64,000 bases of DNA from Mycolicibacterium porcinum (GTDB lineage Bacteria; Actinomycetota; Actinomycetes; Mycobacteriales; Mycobacteriaceae). The stretch is taken from NCBI GenBank assembly GCA_002086835.1, contig MVIG01000007.1, forward strand, positions 124,001 to 188,000. The letters are read 5' to 3'. This document shows positions 50,312-59,823 of this stretch, piece after piece. Below the pieces are notes generated by a model. That model saw only the letters and a list, made by a program, of their open reading frames with translations, had not been told where the DNA came from and made no database searches. The translations under genes and the position numbers were made by a program. The first letter of the stretch is position 1. Each line of letters starts with the position of its first letter.

Positions 50312-51135
50312 AGCTCGGACTGTCCACACCCATTGTCATGCAGCACCCCGGTGAATTCTCGCCGTGGGAGGTCGATGCCGGTCCCGATGAACTGGCCTTG
50401 ATCGCCGAGGCTGCAGACAGCCTGGGATTTCACCACCTCACGTGTGCCGAGCACACCGGTATCCCCGCCTCCGCCGCCGGAGTCCGCGGCACAGTCTATT
50501 GGGATCCCCTGGCCACCTTGTCATTCCTGGCCGCCCGGACCCGTCGCATCCGATTGACCACCGCCGTGGTGGTGCTCCCGTACCACCACCCGGTGGCGCT
50601 GGTGAAGAGCTACGGCACGCTCGACCGGCTCAGCGGTGGGCGCGTGATCCTCGGTGTGGGCGTCGGATCGCTGACCGAGGAGTTCGAACTGCTCGGCGCC
50701 CCGTTCGAGGATCGCGGGGCTTCGGCCGACCGCGACATCGCCAAGCTCCGCGCGGCATGGGGCCGGCCGGTCGTCGACGGCTTCGCCATCGAACCGCACG
50801 CCACCACGACCGATCTCGCCGTCTGGGTGGGTGGGCGCACCAAACGCTCGCTTCGTCGCGCCATCGAGTTGGGCAACGGCTGGATGCCTTTCGGCCTCTC
50901 GCCGGACACGATCGCCGACTTCCTCGCGCCGCATCAACTGTCCGCGAACTTCGACGTCGTCCTGGCGCCCGGGGCGGCGCTGGATCCGCTGGGGGATGCG
51001 GATACCGTGCGCCGCCGGCTGGTCCGGTTGCGCGACGTCGGCGCCACGGTCGCAAACTGTTCAGTGCAGGCGCGCAGTGCCGAACACTTCTGCGATCAGC
51101 TCGCAGCGCTCCACGCGATCGGCGAGCAGCTCTGA
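50308..51135 (+). CDS. Luciferase-like (LLM) oxidoreductase
   Basis: 275 residues. The GTG at 50308 overlaps the ligase stop (GTGA) and AAGGAGG precedes it. Motifs: ADSLGFHHLTCAEHT, TTAVVVLPYHHPVALVKSYG and LSGGRVILGVGVGSL, then ELGNGWMPFGLSP. It is shorter than the other LLM proteins here. F420 is a likely cofactor. It ends the seven-gene operon; the convergent CoA-transferase stop is one base beyond. Confidence 0.87.
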   Translation: MKLGLSTPIVMQHPGEFSPWEVDAGPDELALIAEAADSLGFHHLTCAEHTGIPASAAGVRGTVYWDPLATLSFLAARTRRIRLTTAVVVLPYHHPVALVKSYGTLDRLSGGRVILGVGVGSLTEEFELLGAPFEDRGASADRDIAKLRAAWGRPVVDGFAIEPHATTTDLAVWVGGRTKRSLRRAIELGNGWMPFGLSPDTIADFLAPHQLSANFDVVLAPGAALDPLGDADTVRRRLVRLRDVGATVANCSVQARSAEHFCDQLAALHAIGEQL

Positions 51136-51136
51136 A

Positions 51137-52324
51137 TCACACGATCTCGTTGGCCCGCAGTTCGGCGATCTGTGATGTGTCATAACCGATCTCGGTGAGC
51201 ACCTCGTCGGTGTGCTCCCCCAACAGCGGAGCCCGCCGTCGGATCGTCCCCGGCGTAGACGACATCCGGAACGGCGTCTCGATGATCGGCACATCCCGTG
51301 ACGCACCGGGAAACGGCACCCGCTTCAGGTAGCCCATGGCCTGCACATGTGGGTCGTCGAGAACGTCCTGGGTGGAATGCAGCGGCGCGGCAGGCATTTT
51401 GGCCTTCTCCAGGAGTTCCATCACCTGCGACTTGGTCTTGTCGGCACACCAGTCGGCCATGATGTCATTCAGGATGTCGCCGTTGGCCCAGCGGGTGTCG
51501 TCGTTGGCGAAGCGCGGATCGTCGAACAGGTCCTCCCGACCCACCAGCCGGCACCACCGCTTGAACATCGGCTGTCCGGCCACCTGCAGCAGGACCCACT
51601 GATCGTCGGCGGTGCGGTAGAGGTCGCACGGGGCGACCGACGCGCCCTTGTTGCCCATCCGGGGCTTGTCCAGCTGCAACAGCTCCCGCTCGATCAGGAA
51701 AGCATTCGACAGCATCAGCGCGGTGGGCAACAGGGCACCTTCGACGTGCTGGCCCTCCCCTGTCTTGTCGCGGTGGTACAGCGCCATCATCACGCCGATG
51801 GCCAATGTCAGCGCGGTGCCGAAATCCGCGTAGGGCACCACCGTTCGGATCGGCTGGTCCGGGAGGCCCTGGCGGTAGACCGCTCCCGACATCACCTGTC
51901 CGGCGCCGTCGAAGCCGATCTTGTCGCTGTACGGTCCCCCCTCTCCGTAGGCCGTGGCACTGGCCAGGATGATGTCGGGCTTTACCGCCTTGAGCGCCTG
52001 GTAATCCAGGCCGCTGGCCCGCATTCCGGCCGCCGGCATATTGGCGATCACGATGTCGGCCCGCGCCACCAGCCGGCGGGTGATCTCGGCTCCCTCGGCC
52101 GTGGTGGAGTCCAGCGTCAGCGAACGCTTGTTGCGGTTGCACTGCAGGAATGTTCCGCCCTCGCCGCCCTCGGTGACGGCCTGCACCCAACGGTCTTCCC
52201 CACCTTCACGTTTCTCCACCCGCAGCACGTCGGCGCCCATGTCGGCCAGGATCGCGCTGCACCACGGCGCGGCGATGAACCGGCCGTAGTCGAGCACCCG
52301 GATCCCGTCGAGCACACCTGCCAT
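51137..52324 (-). CDS. CaiB/BaiF-family (type III) CoA-transferase
   Basis: 395 residues, ATG at 52324. Family features: LDGIRVLDYGRFIAAPWCSAIL at the N-terminus, RNKRSLTLDSTTAEG, and PYADFGTALTLAIGVM with the Asp typical of the active site; HRDKTGEGQHVEGAL follows. It transfers CoA between carboxylic acids without ATP. It follows the GntR gene after 36 bases on the same strand and is likely last in the SDR-thiolase-dehydrogenase-GntR operon. Confidence 0.92.
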   Translation of the reverse strand: MAGVLDGIRVLDYGRFIAAPWCSAILADMGADVLRVEKREGGEDRWVQAVTEGGEGGTFLQCNRNKRSLTLDSTTAEGAEITRRLVARADIVIANMPAAGMRASGLDYQALKAVKPDIILASATAYGEGGPYSDKIGFDGAGQVMSGAVYRQGLPDQPIRTVVPYADFGTALTLAIGVMMALYHRDKTGEGQHVEGALLPTALMLSNAFLIERELLQLDKPRMGNKGASVAPCDLYRTADDQWVLLQVAGQPMFKRWCRLVGREDLFDDPRFANDDTRWANGDILNDIMADWCADKTKSQVMELLEKAKMPAAPLHSTQDVLDDPHVQAMGYLKRVPFPGASRDVPIIETPFRMSSTPGTIRRRAPLLGEHTDEVLTEIGYDTSQIAELRANEIV

Positions 52325-52360
52325 CCCTGCCTACCTTCCTTCCGCGGGTCAAATTCACCG

Positions 52361-53029
52361 CTACTCCAGCACGCCCAACCGGTCGAGGTGATCGCTCAGC
52401 GGTTTGGAGGCCGCACACAGATGCTCAGCCATGGCGTCACGGGCCGCGTTCCCGTCGCGCTCTTTGAGCGCGGCCAGGATCCTACGGTGGTCGTGGGTCG
52501 ACTGCTCGGGCCAGCCCTCGACCGTCGGGTACACCGATTCCAGTGCGTACCGGGTGATCTGGGACATCAACTGGGCCAGTTTCGGCGACTCGGCGGCCCG
52601 GTTGACGCCGCGATGGAACGCGTGGTTGAGCCGGACCGCCGCGTCGTGATCGTCACGCGCGTAGGCGTCCTCCAACTCCCGCTGGATCCGGTCGAGCTCA
52701 TCGAGCTGCCCGTCGCTGATCTGACCCGCGGCCCGTAGGGCCAACTGTCCACCGATGTGCGCCTGTACGCCTGCGACGTCGTCGATGTCGCGCCGGGTGA
52801 CCGGCAGCACCAGAAAACCGCGCCGCGGTTGCTGGGTCAGCAGCCCCTCGGTGCGCAGACCGAACAACGCTTCGCGCACCGGTGTCACGCTGATCCCCAG
52901 CTCGGCCGCGAGCTGTTCGAGCCGGATGTAGTTCCCCGCCGGATACGTGCCGTCGAAGATCCTCCGCCGGATCAGTCGCGCCACGTCCTCGGCCAGTTGT
53001 GGCCGAGCGGCGAAATCGGGTATGGACAC
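52361..53029 (-). CDS. GntR-family regulator (FCD type)
   Basis: 222 residues with the GTG at 53029, two bases after the acyl-CoA dehydrogenase stop. The winged helix is RLEQLAAELGISVTPVREAL followed by FGLRTEGLLTQQPRRGFLV; the FCD domain has NHAFHRGVNRAA and THDHRRILAALKER, where His residues may bind a metal. Because it lies inside the operon it would regulate, it probably controls the divergent promoter region at 56220-56245. The ligand may be a CoA ester or acid (inference). Confidence 0.9.
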   Translation of the reverse strand: MSIPDFAARPQLAEDVARLIRRRIFDGTYPAGNYIRLEQLAAELGISVTPVREALFGLRTEGLLTQQPRRGFLVLPVTRRDIDDVAGVQAHIGGQLALRAAGQISDGQLDELDRIQRELEDAYARDDHDAAVRLNHAFHRGVNRAAESPKLAQLMSQITRYALESVYPTVEGWPEQSTHDHRRILAALKERDGNAARDAMAEHLCAASKPLSDHLDRLGVLE

Positions 53030-53031
53030 AG

Positions 53032-54225
53032 TCAGACCCGATAGTCGGACAGCAGTCGCTTGCTGATGATGTTCTTCTGGATCTCGCTGGTGCCCTCGCC
53101 GATCAGCAGGAACGGGGCGTCGCGCATCAACCGTTCGATCTCGTACTCCTTGGAATAGCCGTACCCGCCGTGGATCCGGAAGCTCTGCTGGGTCACCTCC
53201 GAACAGAACTCACTGGCCAGGTACTTGGCCATACCGGCGGCCACGTCGTTGCGTTCACCGGAATCCTTGAGCCGGGCCGCATTGACCATCATCAGATGAG
53301 CCGCCTCGACTTTGGTTGCCATCTCGGCCAATTGGAACGCCACCGCCTGGTGCTCGGCGATCGGCTTGCCGAACGTCTCGCGCTGCTGGGCGTAGCGCAC
53401 CGCCAGCTCGAAGGCACGGATGCCCACCCCGCAAGCCCGCGCGGACACATTCACTCGACCGACCTCGACTCCGTCCATCATCTGGAAGAAGCCTTGACCG
53501 GTGACGCCGCCGAGCACGTCGTCGGCACTGGCACGGTAGCCGTCGAAGATGAGCTCGGTGGTGTCGATCCCCTTGTAGCCGAGCTTGTCCAGCTTGCCGG
53601 GAATGGTCAGTCCGGGCACGACTTCGCCGAAACCCGTGGGCTTTTCGACCAGGAACGCGGTCAGGTTGCGGTGCGGCTTGTCGGCGCCCTCATCGGTGCG
53701 CACCAGCGCGGCCACCAGGGTGGAGCTGCCGCCGTTGGTCAGCCACATCTTCTGGCCGTCGATCGTGTACGTGCCGTCGTCGTTCTTCTTGGCGCGAGTC
53801 CGGATGGCCGCGACATCTGAGCCCAGCTCTGGCTCCGACATCGAGAACGCACCACGGGTCTCACCGGTGGCCATGCGGGGCAGGAACTTCTGCTTCTGGG
53901 CGTCGGTTCCGTGCTGACGGATCATGTACGCGACGATGAAGTGGGTGTTGATCACGCCGGACACACTCATCCAGCCGCGAGCGAGTTCCTCGACGCACAA
54001 CGCATAGGTCAGCAGCGATTCGCCCAGCCCGCCGTACTCCTCGGGGATCATCAACCCGAACAGGCCCATGTCCTTCATCTGGTCGACGATGGCCTGCGGG
54101 TAGGTGTCGGAATGCTCCAACTCCTGGGCGGTCGGGATGACCTCTTTGTCGACGAATTGCCGTACCGTCGACACGATCTCGGTCTGGAACTCGGTGAGCC
54201 CCAGGGTCTGCGCAAGTCTGGTCAC
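53032..54225 (-). CDS. Acyl-CoA dehydrogenase
   Basis: 397 residues. The GTG at 54225 ([16 protein letters not shown]) overlaps the thiolase stop (GTGA). Standard ACAD motifs: MIPEEYGGLGES, FSMSEPELGSDVA, KMWLTNGGSS, RINGGYG-like RIHGGYGYSKEYEIERLMRD and LLIGEGTSEIQKNII, with the catalytic Glu in GEGTSE. It oxidises an acyl-CoA to the enoyl-CoA. It is third in the operon SDR, thiolase, ACAD, GntR, and pairs functionally with the forward-strand ACAD 56291-57472 across the divergent promoter. Confidence 0.92.
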   Translation of the reverse strand: MTRLAQTLGLTEFQTEIVSTVRQFVDKEVIPTAQELEHSDTYPQAIVDQMKDMGLFGLMIPEEYGGLGESLLTYALCVEELARGWMSVSGVINTHFIVAYMIRQHGTDAQKQKFLPRMATGETRGAFSMSEPELGSDVAAIRTRAKKNDDGTYTIDGQKMWLTNGGSSTLVAALVRTDEGADKPHRNLTAFLVEKPTGFGEVVPGLTIPGKLDKLGYKGIDTTELIFDGYRASADDVLGGVTGQGFFQMMDGVEVGRVNVSARACGVGIRAFELAVRYAQQRETFGKPIAEHQAVAFQLAEMATKVEAAHLMMVNAARLKDSGERNDVAAGMAKYLASEFCSEVTQQSFRIHGGYGYSKEYEIERLMRDAPFLLIGEGTSEIQKNIISKRLLSDYRV

Positions 54226-55439
54226 GATGCAACCCTCTCGAAAACGGCGGCCAGCCCCTGTCCACCGCCGATACACATGGTCTCCAGCCCGTAGCGGGCC
54301 TGGCGCCGATCCAGTTCCCGGGCCAGCGTGGCGAGCATCCGCCCGCCGGTCGCCCCGACGGGATGTCCCAGCGAGATGCCGGATCCTCGGACATTGGTCC
54401 GTTCGAAGTCGGCCTCGCCGAACTTCCACTCCTTCATCACAGCCAGCGCCTGCGCGGCGAATGCTTCGTTGAGCTCGATCAGGTCGATATCGCTCAGTTG
54501 CAGGCCGGCCTTGGCCAGGGCGACCTCGGTCGCCGGCACCGGTCCAATGCCCATGACGTTCGGTGCGACGCCGGCCGAGCCCCACGACACCATCCGCACC
54601 AGCGGCCGCAGGCCCAGCTCAGCCGCCTTCTCCGGGGTGGTGACAATGCACATCGACGCTGCGTCGTTCTGGCCGCTGGAGTTGCCCGCCGTCACAGTGG
54701 CTTCCGGATCCTGCTTGAGCAGAACGGGTTTGAGCTTGGCCAGGGCCTCGACCGTGGTATCGGCCCGCGGGTGCTCATCGGTGTCGATCACCGTGTCGCC
54801 CTTACGTGAGCGGACGGTGACGGGAATGATCTCCTCGGCCAGAACCCCGGACTCCTGGGCCGCCGCGGCGCTGCGATGCGAGCGCACCGCAAGCTCGTCC
54901 TGCTCGACACGGGTGATGCCGTACTCGCGGCGCAGGTTCTCGGCGGTCTCCAGCATTCCACCCGGCACGGGGTAGAACTGCCCACCGGCGGTGGTGCGGC
55001 CACGTGCCAGCCCGTCGTGGATCTGCACGCCGCTGCGAGCCCCGCCCCACCGCATGTCGGTGGAGTAGAACGCGACGTTGCTCATGCTCTCGGCACCGCC
55101 GGCCACCACGAGATCGTTGTCGCCGCTGCGCACCTGCAGGCAGGCCTGGATCACGGCCTGCAGCCCGGATCCGCATCGGCGGTCGACCTGCATCCCGGGC
55201 ACCGTCACCGGTAGGCCGGCGTCGAGCGCGACGACGCGGCCGATGGCCGGGGCTTCACTGTTCGGATAGCAATGCCCCAGAATCACGTCCTGCACCTGCT
55301 CTGGCGCCACCCCGGTGCGTTCCAGCAGCCCCTTGAGTGCGGCGACACCAAGCTCGACGGCGGTGAGTGACGCGAACATGCCGCCGTAGCGGCCGATCGG
55401 GGTGCGGACCGGTTCGCAGATGACCGCGTCGCGGGTCAT
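54222..55439 (-). CDS. Acetyl-CoA C-acetyltransferase-type thiolase
   Basis: 405 residues; the ATG at 55439 overlaps the SDR stop (ATGA). Catalytic motifs: [13 protein letters not shown] (about C89), [11 protein letters not shown] (about H359), and [10 protein letters not shown] (about C389), plus [10 protein letters not shown] complete biosynthetic or degradative thiolase; in this operon, thiolytic cleavage of a 3-ketoacyl-CoA is the likely role, after dehydrogenation by the ACAD and SDR neighbours. Confidence 0.93.
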   Translation of the reverse strand: MTRDAVICEPVRTPIGRYGGMFASLTAVELGVAALKGLLERTGVAPEQVQDVILGHCYPNSEAPAIGRVVALDAGLPVTVPGMQVDRRCGSGLQAVIQACLQVRSGDNDLVVAGGAESMSNVAFYSTDMRWGGARSGVQIHDGLARGRTTAGGQFYPVPGGMLETAENLRREYGITRVEQDELAVRSHRSAAAAQESGVLAEEIIPVTVRSRKGDTVIDTDEHPRADTTVEALAKLKPVLLKQDPEATVTAGNSSGQNDAASMCIVTTPEKAAELGLRPLVRMVSWGSAGVAPNVMGIGPVPATEVALAKAGLQLSDIDLIELNEAFAAQALAVMKEWKFGEADFERTNVRGSGISLGHPVGATGGRMLATLARELDRRQARYGLETMCIGGGQGLAAVFERVAS

Positions 55440-56176
55440 ACGTGCCGACCCCCGGTCACCTCGAGCACGGTGCCGGTCATGTACGACGACAGGTCGCTGG
55501 CCAGGAACAGCGCGACCTTGGCCACCTCGTCGGGTTCCCCGGCGCGGCCCATCGGTATCTCGGCCAGTTTCTGATCCCAAATTCGTTGTGGCATGGCCTC
55601 GGTCATGGCTGAGCGGATCAGCCCCGGCTGGATCGCGTTGACCCGCACGCCCAGATGGGCGAGCTCCTTGGCCGACGCTTTGGTCATGCCGACGATGCCG
55701 GCCTTGGCGGCCGAGTAGTTGGTCTGGCCGACCAGGCCGACCTTGCCCGAGATCGAGGACATGTTCACGATCGCGCCGCGCTTGTTCTCCCGCATGATCG
55801 CCGCGGCCGATTTGGTGCCGTTCCAGGTGCCCTTCAGGTGCACCGCGATGACCTGGTCGAACTGATCCTCGGTCATCTTGCGCAAGGTCGCGTCGCGCGT
55901 GATGCCCGCGTTGTTGACCATGATGTCCAGCCCGCCGAACCGTTCGACGGCAGCCTGCACGAGCGCCTCGACCTCGGCGGATGAGGTCACGTCGCACCGC
56001 ACCGCGGTCGCCACTTCGGGCCCGCCGAGTTCCTGGGCGGCCGCCTCGGTCGCCTCCAGGTTCACGTCACCCAGCACGACCCGGGCGCCCTCGCCGATGA
56101 AGCGCTTCGCGATGGCCAGGCCCAGACCCTGGGCACCGCCTGTCACCACTGCAGTCTGACCGGTCAGCAACGACAC
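55436..56176 (-). CDS. Short-chain dehydrogenase (3-oxoacyl reductase-like)
   Basis: 246 residues. The GTG at 56176 ([14 protein letters not shown]) has AGGTGA upstream; the longer reading covers the promoter. Motifs: [29 protein letters not shown] and NYSAAKAG (Tyr and Lys), [13 protein letters not shown]. It matches FabG-like NADP-dependent enzymes; here it would interconvert 3-hydroxyacyl- and 3-ketoacyl-CoA. First gene of the minus-strand operon. Confidence 0.9.
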   Translation of the reverse strand: MSLLTGQTAVVTGGAQGLGLAIAKRFIGEGARVVLGDVNLEATEAAAQELGGPEVATAVRCDVTSSAEVEALVQAAVERFGGLDIMVNNAGITRDATLRKMTEDQFDQVIAVHLKGTWNGTKSAAAIMRENKRGAIVNMSSISGKVGLVGQTNYSAAKAGIVGMTKASAKELAHLGVRVNAIQPGLIRSAMTEAMPQRIWDQKLAEIPMGRAGEPDEVAKVALFLASDLSSYMTGTVLEVTGGRHV

Positions 56177-56219
56177 CTGATCACCTAACTTTCGATCGCG
56201 GGGGCTCTGTCTGAGCCAG

Positions 56220-56240
56220 ATCATATTTCATATACGATAT
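56220..56240. promoter_or_regulatory. Divergent promoter region with partial palindrome
   Basis: TACGAT (56233-56238) fits a forward -10 for the ACAD at 56291, and TATGAT on the minus strand (56220-56225) fits the SDR operon. TCATATACGA (56228-56237) is a near-palindrome between them and may be the site of the GntR 52361-53029. Confidence 0.42.
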
Positions 56241-56290
56241 TGGAGATTCATCGCCCCCGCGGATTCCGCGCGACGAAATGGAGCTCACCT

Positions 56291-57472
56291 GTGACCACGA
56301 CCGCGGCCACTTCCGAAGTCAGCGCCGAAGACTTCGCCGAGATCCTGGCGCAGACCCGCAGCTTCATCCGCTCCGCGGTGGTGCCCCGCGAAAACGAGAT
56401 CCTGGCCACCGACCAGGTGCCCGACGATCTGCGGCAGCAGGCCAAGAACATGGGGTTGTTCGGCTACGCGATCCCCCAGCAGTGGGGTGGCCTCGGCCTC
56501 AACCTGGCCCAAGACGTCGAGCTGGCAATGGAATTCGGCTACACATCGCTGGCCCTGCGCTCGATGTTCGGCACCAACAACGGCATCGCCGGGCAGGTCC
56601 TGGTGGGCTTCGGCACCGACGAGCAGAAATCCCGCTGGCTGGAAGGCATCGCCTCCGGTGACGTCGTCGCCTCCTTCGCACTGACCGAGCCCGGCGCGGG
56701 ATCCAACCCGGCAGGCCTTCGCACCAAGGCCGTTCGCGACGGGGACGACTGGGTGATCGACGGCCAGAAGCGGTTCATCACCAACGCGCCCACCGCGAAT
56801 CTGTTCGTCGTGTTCGCCCGCACCCGCCCCGCCGATGCCGACGGCCCGGGCATTGCCGTCTTTCTGGTCCCCGCCGATGCCGCCGGCGTCGAAATCGGCG
56901 CCAAGGACGCCAAGATGGGCCAGGAGGGGGCCTGGACCGCCGACGTCAACTTCACCGGCGTTCGGGTGCCGAACAGCGCGCTCGTCGGCGGCAGCGAGGA
57001 CGTCGGCTATCGCGCCGCGATGACCTCCCTGGCCCGCGGCCGGGTCCACATCGCGGCACTGGCGGTGGGATCGGCTCAGCGTGCGCTCGACGAGTCGGTC
57101 GCCTACGCCGCCGCGGCCACCCAGGGCGGCCAGCCCATCGGCAGCTTCCAGCTGGTGCAGGCGATGATCGCCGATCAGCAGACCGGAGTGATGGCCGGTC
57201 GGGCTCTGGTGCGCGACGCCGCGGCCAAGTGGGTGTCGGGCGAGGACCGCCGCATCGCCCCGTCGGCCGCCAAGTTGTTCTGCACCGAAATGGCAGGCAA
57301 CGTCGCCGATCTCGCGGTACAGATCCACGGCGGCACCGGCTACATGCGCGAGGTTCCGGTCGAGCGCATCTACCGCGAGGTCCGGCTGCTGCGCCTCTAC
57401 GAAGGAACCAGCGAGATCCAGCGACTCATCATCGGCGGCGGGCTGGTCAAGGCCGCCCAGCGTCAGCACTGA
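56291..57472 (+). CDS. Acyl-CoA dehydrogenase
   Basis: 393 residues from the GTG at 56291 (VTTTAATSEVSAEDF). Motifs: AIPQQWGGLGLNL, FALTEPGAGSNPAGL, KRFITNAPTANLFVV, IHGGTGYMREVPVERIYRE and RLYEGTSEIQRLII with the catalytic Glu. It oxidises an acyl-CoA. It begins the forward operon ACAD, mycofactocin-type SDR, ligase, which mirrors the reverse operon from the same promoter region. Confidence 0.92.
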   Translation: MTTTAATSEVSAEDFAEILAQTRSFIRSAVVPRENEILATDQVPDDLRQQAKNMGLFGYAIPQQWGGLGLNLAQDVELAMEFGYTSLALRSMFGTNNGIAGQVLVGFGTDEQKSRWLEGIASGDVVASFALTEPGAGSNPAGLRTKAVRDGDDWVIDGQKRFITNAPTANLFVVFARTRPADADGPGIAVFLVPADAAGVEIGAKDAKMGQEGAWTADVNFTGVRVPNSALVGGSEDVGYRAAMTSLARGRVHIAALAVGSAQRALDESVAYAAAATQGGQPIGSFQLVQAMIADQQTGVMAGRALVRDAAAKWVSGEDRRIAPSAAKLFCTEMAGNVADLAVQIHGGTGYMREVPVERIYREVRLLRLYEGTSEIQRLIIGGGLVKAAQRQH

Positions 57473-57497
57473 ATCCAGTTACCCACGAGGAGAATCC

Positions 57498-58319
57498 ATG
57501 ACGGAGAGGCTCGCCGGAAAGGTCGCCTTCATCACCGGGGCGGCCCGGGGCCAGGGACGCGCACACGCGGTCCGGATGGCCAAGGAAGGCGCCGACATCA
57601 TCGCGGTCGACATCGCCGGCCCGTTGCCGCCGAGCGTGCCCTACGATTCGGCCACCCCCGAGGATCTGGCCGAGACCGTGCGCTTGGTGGAGGCCACCGG
57701 CAAGCGCATCATCGCCACCGCCGCCGACACCCGCGACCACGACGCGTTGAAGACCATCGTCGGCAAGGGCGTCGCCGAGTTCGGCCGGCTCGATGTCATC
57801 GTCGCCAACGCGGGAATCACGGTGCCCGAGCCGTGGAACGAGACCACCCCCGAGTCGTTCCGGGACGTCATGGACATCAACGTCACCGGCACCTGGAACA
57901 CCGTGATGGCCGGTGCCCAGCACATCATCGACGGCGGTCGAGGCGGCTCGATCATCCTGATCAGCTCGGCGGCAGGGATCAAGATGCAGCCGTTCATGGT
58001 GCACTACACGGCCAGCAAGCACGCCGTTGCCGGCATGGCCCGGGCCTTCGCCGCCGAGCTGGGCAAGCACAAGATCCGGGTGAACAGCCTGCATCCCGGT
58101 GCGGTCAACACCCCGATGGGCACCGGCGACATGCTGGCCGCGCTGAACCGGGCCAACGACACCAATCCCGGCCTGATGCAGATGGTGACGCCGTTCCTGC
58201 CGGACTACATCGCCGAACCCGAGGACATCGCCGATGCGGCGATCTGGCTGGCCAGCGACGAGTCACGCTATGTCACGGCCAGCCGGGTCGCAGTCGATCT
58301 GGGTTCCACCCAGTTCTAG
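57498..58319 (+). CDS. Mycofactocin-coupled SDR-type oxidoreductase
   Basis: 273 residues, ATG at 57498 after GAGGAG. Motifs: FITGAARGQGRAHAVRMAKE, the long insert IAGPLPPSVPYDSATPEDLA, NAGITVPEPWNE, ISSAAGIKMQPF and HYTASKHAV. The insert after the second strand and the GQGRAHAV motif mark the mycofactocin-dependent SDR subfamily of mycobacteria, which holds its nicotinamide tightly and passes electrons to mycofactocin. It would oxidise an alcohol intermediate. Confidence 0.9.
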   Translation: MTERLAGKVAFITGAARGQGRAHAVRMAKEGADIIAVDIAGPLPPSVPYDSATPEDLAETVRLVEATGKRIIATAADTRDHDALKTIVGKGVAEFGRLDVIVANAGITVPEPWNETTPESFRDVMDINVTGTWNTVMAGAQHIIDGGRGGSIILISSAAGIKMQPFMVHYTASKHAVAGMARAFAAELGKHKIRVNSLHPGAVNTPMGTGDMLAALNRANDTNPGLMQMVTPFLPDYIAEPEDIADAAIWLASDESRYVTASRVAVDLGSTQF

Positions 58320-58325
58320 GCCGGC

Positions 58326-59804
58326 ATGTCCGCGGATTTCGCCGACAACCTGGCCACTGGGCTGGACGCCTACGGGGATCGGCCGTTCATCGAGTTCGCC
58401 CGAAAGTGGTATTCGGGCAACGACATCACGAAGTTCATCGAACAGGTGACGGCCACCCTGAAGGAGTCGGGCGTGCAGCCCGGCGAGCCCGTCGGCATCG
58501 TCGTGCGCAACCGCGTCGCGCACGCGGCGGCGATCCTCGGGTTCATCGCCGCACGGCGCCCGGTGGTGATGATCTACTCGTACCAGTCCCCCACCGCGAT
58601 TGCCCGCGACGTCGAGAGCCTGGCGCTGCCGGCGATCGTCGCCGACCTCGATGACTGGACGCCCGAGCTGCGAGGCGCGGTGGCCTCATCCGGCTCCGCC
58701 GGTCTCGTGTTGTCCGGGGATCCACTGCGGGTCGGCACGACCGCGGCGCGGCTCCCCGGCAGCAGACACGACCCGACGCTGGAACAGTCCGGCCTGCACA
58801 TCCTGACCAGTGGCACCACCGGGCCGCCCAAACGAATCCCGGTCGCCACCAACGTGCTTGCCCACACCGTCCTGAGCATGACGATCGGTGCCGGCACCGA
58901 GGCAGTCGGTCCAGACACCCCGCCCGCACTCGTGTACTGGCCGTTCGGCAGCATCGGCGTCTGCCAATTGCTGGCCGCACCGTGCGCGGGCAAGCGCATG
59001 GTGCTGCTGGAGAAGTTCAGCGTCTCCGAGTGGGTCGAGGCGATCAAGACCTACCGGATCACCCGCGCGGGCGTGCAGCCCGCGATCCTGCGCATGCTGC
59101 TGCAGGCCGACGTCCCTCCCGAGGATCTGGCATCGCTGGAGGGCCTGTCGGGCGGCTCCGGGCCGTTGGAGCCGGAGTTGCGGGCCGAGTTCGAGGGCCG
59201 CTACGGCATACCGCTGCTGTGGGCTTACGGGGCAACCGAATTCGCCGGATCGGTGTGCAGCTGGACGCCCGAGTTGTACCGCCGCTACGGCGCGGACAAA
59301 CCCGACAGCGTGGGGCGGCCCCTGCCCGGCGTGCGGGTCCGCATCGTCGACCCTGACACTGGCACCGAGGTTCCCGCCGGCACCGTCGGACTCCTCGAGG
59401 CCAGCGTGGCCGTCATCGGACCGGACTGGGTACGCACCACCGACCTGGCGTCGATGGACGAGGACGGGTTCGTCACCCTGCACGGGCGCGGCGACGGCGC
59501 GATCAACCGGGGCGGCTTCAAGATCCTCCCGGAAACGGTGCGGCGGGTGCTGATCTCACATCCCAGCGTGCTCGACGCCTGCGTGGTGGGGGTTCCGGAT
59601 CCCCGTCTCGGCGCGGTACCGTTCGCCGCCGTCGAGCTGCGGCGCGACGCCGTCGCCCCCACCGAAGCCGAGTTGAAAGACCTGGTGCGCGAGGAGCTGC
59701 CCAGCCATCATGTGCCGGTGGCCGTGGCGGTCGTCGACGCGCTCCCCCGCAACGCCGCCCTCAAGGTGCGGCCGGGAGACGTCGCGGCGCTGTACCGCCC
59801 GTAA
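58326..59804 (+). CDS. AMP-dependent synthetase/ligase
   Basis: 492 residues from the ATG at 58326, six bases after the SDR stop. Motifs: ILTSGTTGPPKRIPVATNVL, AYGATEFAGSVCSW, TTDLASMDEDGFVTLHGRGD, RGGFKILPETVRRVL and NAALKVRPGDV near the end. The first and A5 motifs are close to those of the ligase 45939-47387. It probably activates the acid substrate of this operon. Last gene of the forward operon; it converges with the hydrolase at 59824. Confidence 0.88.
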   Translation: MSADFADNLATGLDAYGDRPFIEFARKWYSGNDITKFIEQVTATLKESGVQPGEPVGIVVRNRVAHAAAILGFIAARRPVVMIYSYQSPTAIARDVESLALPAIVADLDDWTPELRGAVASSGSAGLVLSGDPLRVGTTAARLPGSRHDPTLEQSGLHILTSGTTGPPKRIPVATNVLAHTVLSMTIGAGTEAVGPDTPPALVYWPFGSIGVCQLLAAPCAGKRMVLLEKFSVSEWVEAIKTYRITRAGVQPAILRMLLQADVPPEDLASLEGLSGGSGPLEPELRAEFEGRYGIPLLWAYGATEFAGSVCSWTPELYRRYGADKPDSVGRPLPGVRVRIVDPDTGTEVPAGTVGLLEASVAVIGPDWVRTTDLASMDEDGFVTLHGRGDGAINRGGFKILPETVRRVLISHPSVLDACVVGVPDPRLGAVPFAAVELRRDAVAPTEAELKDLVREELPSHHVPVAVAVVDALPRNAALKVRPGDVAALYRP

Positions 59805-59823
59805 CTTCCCCCCGCGGACGGAA

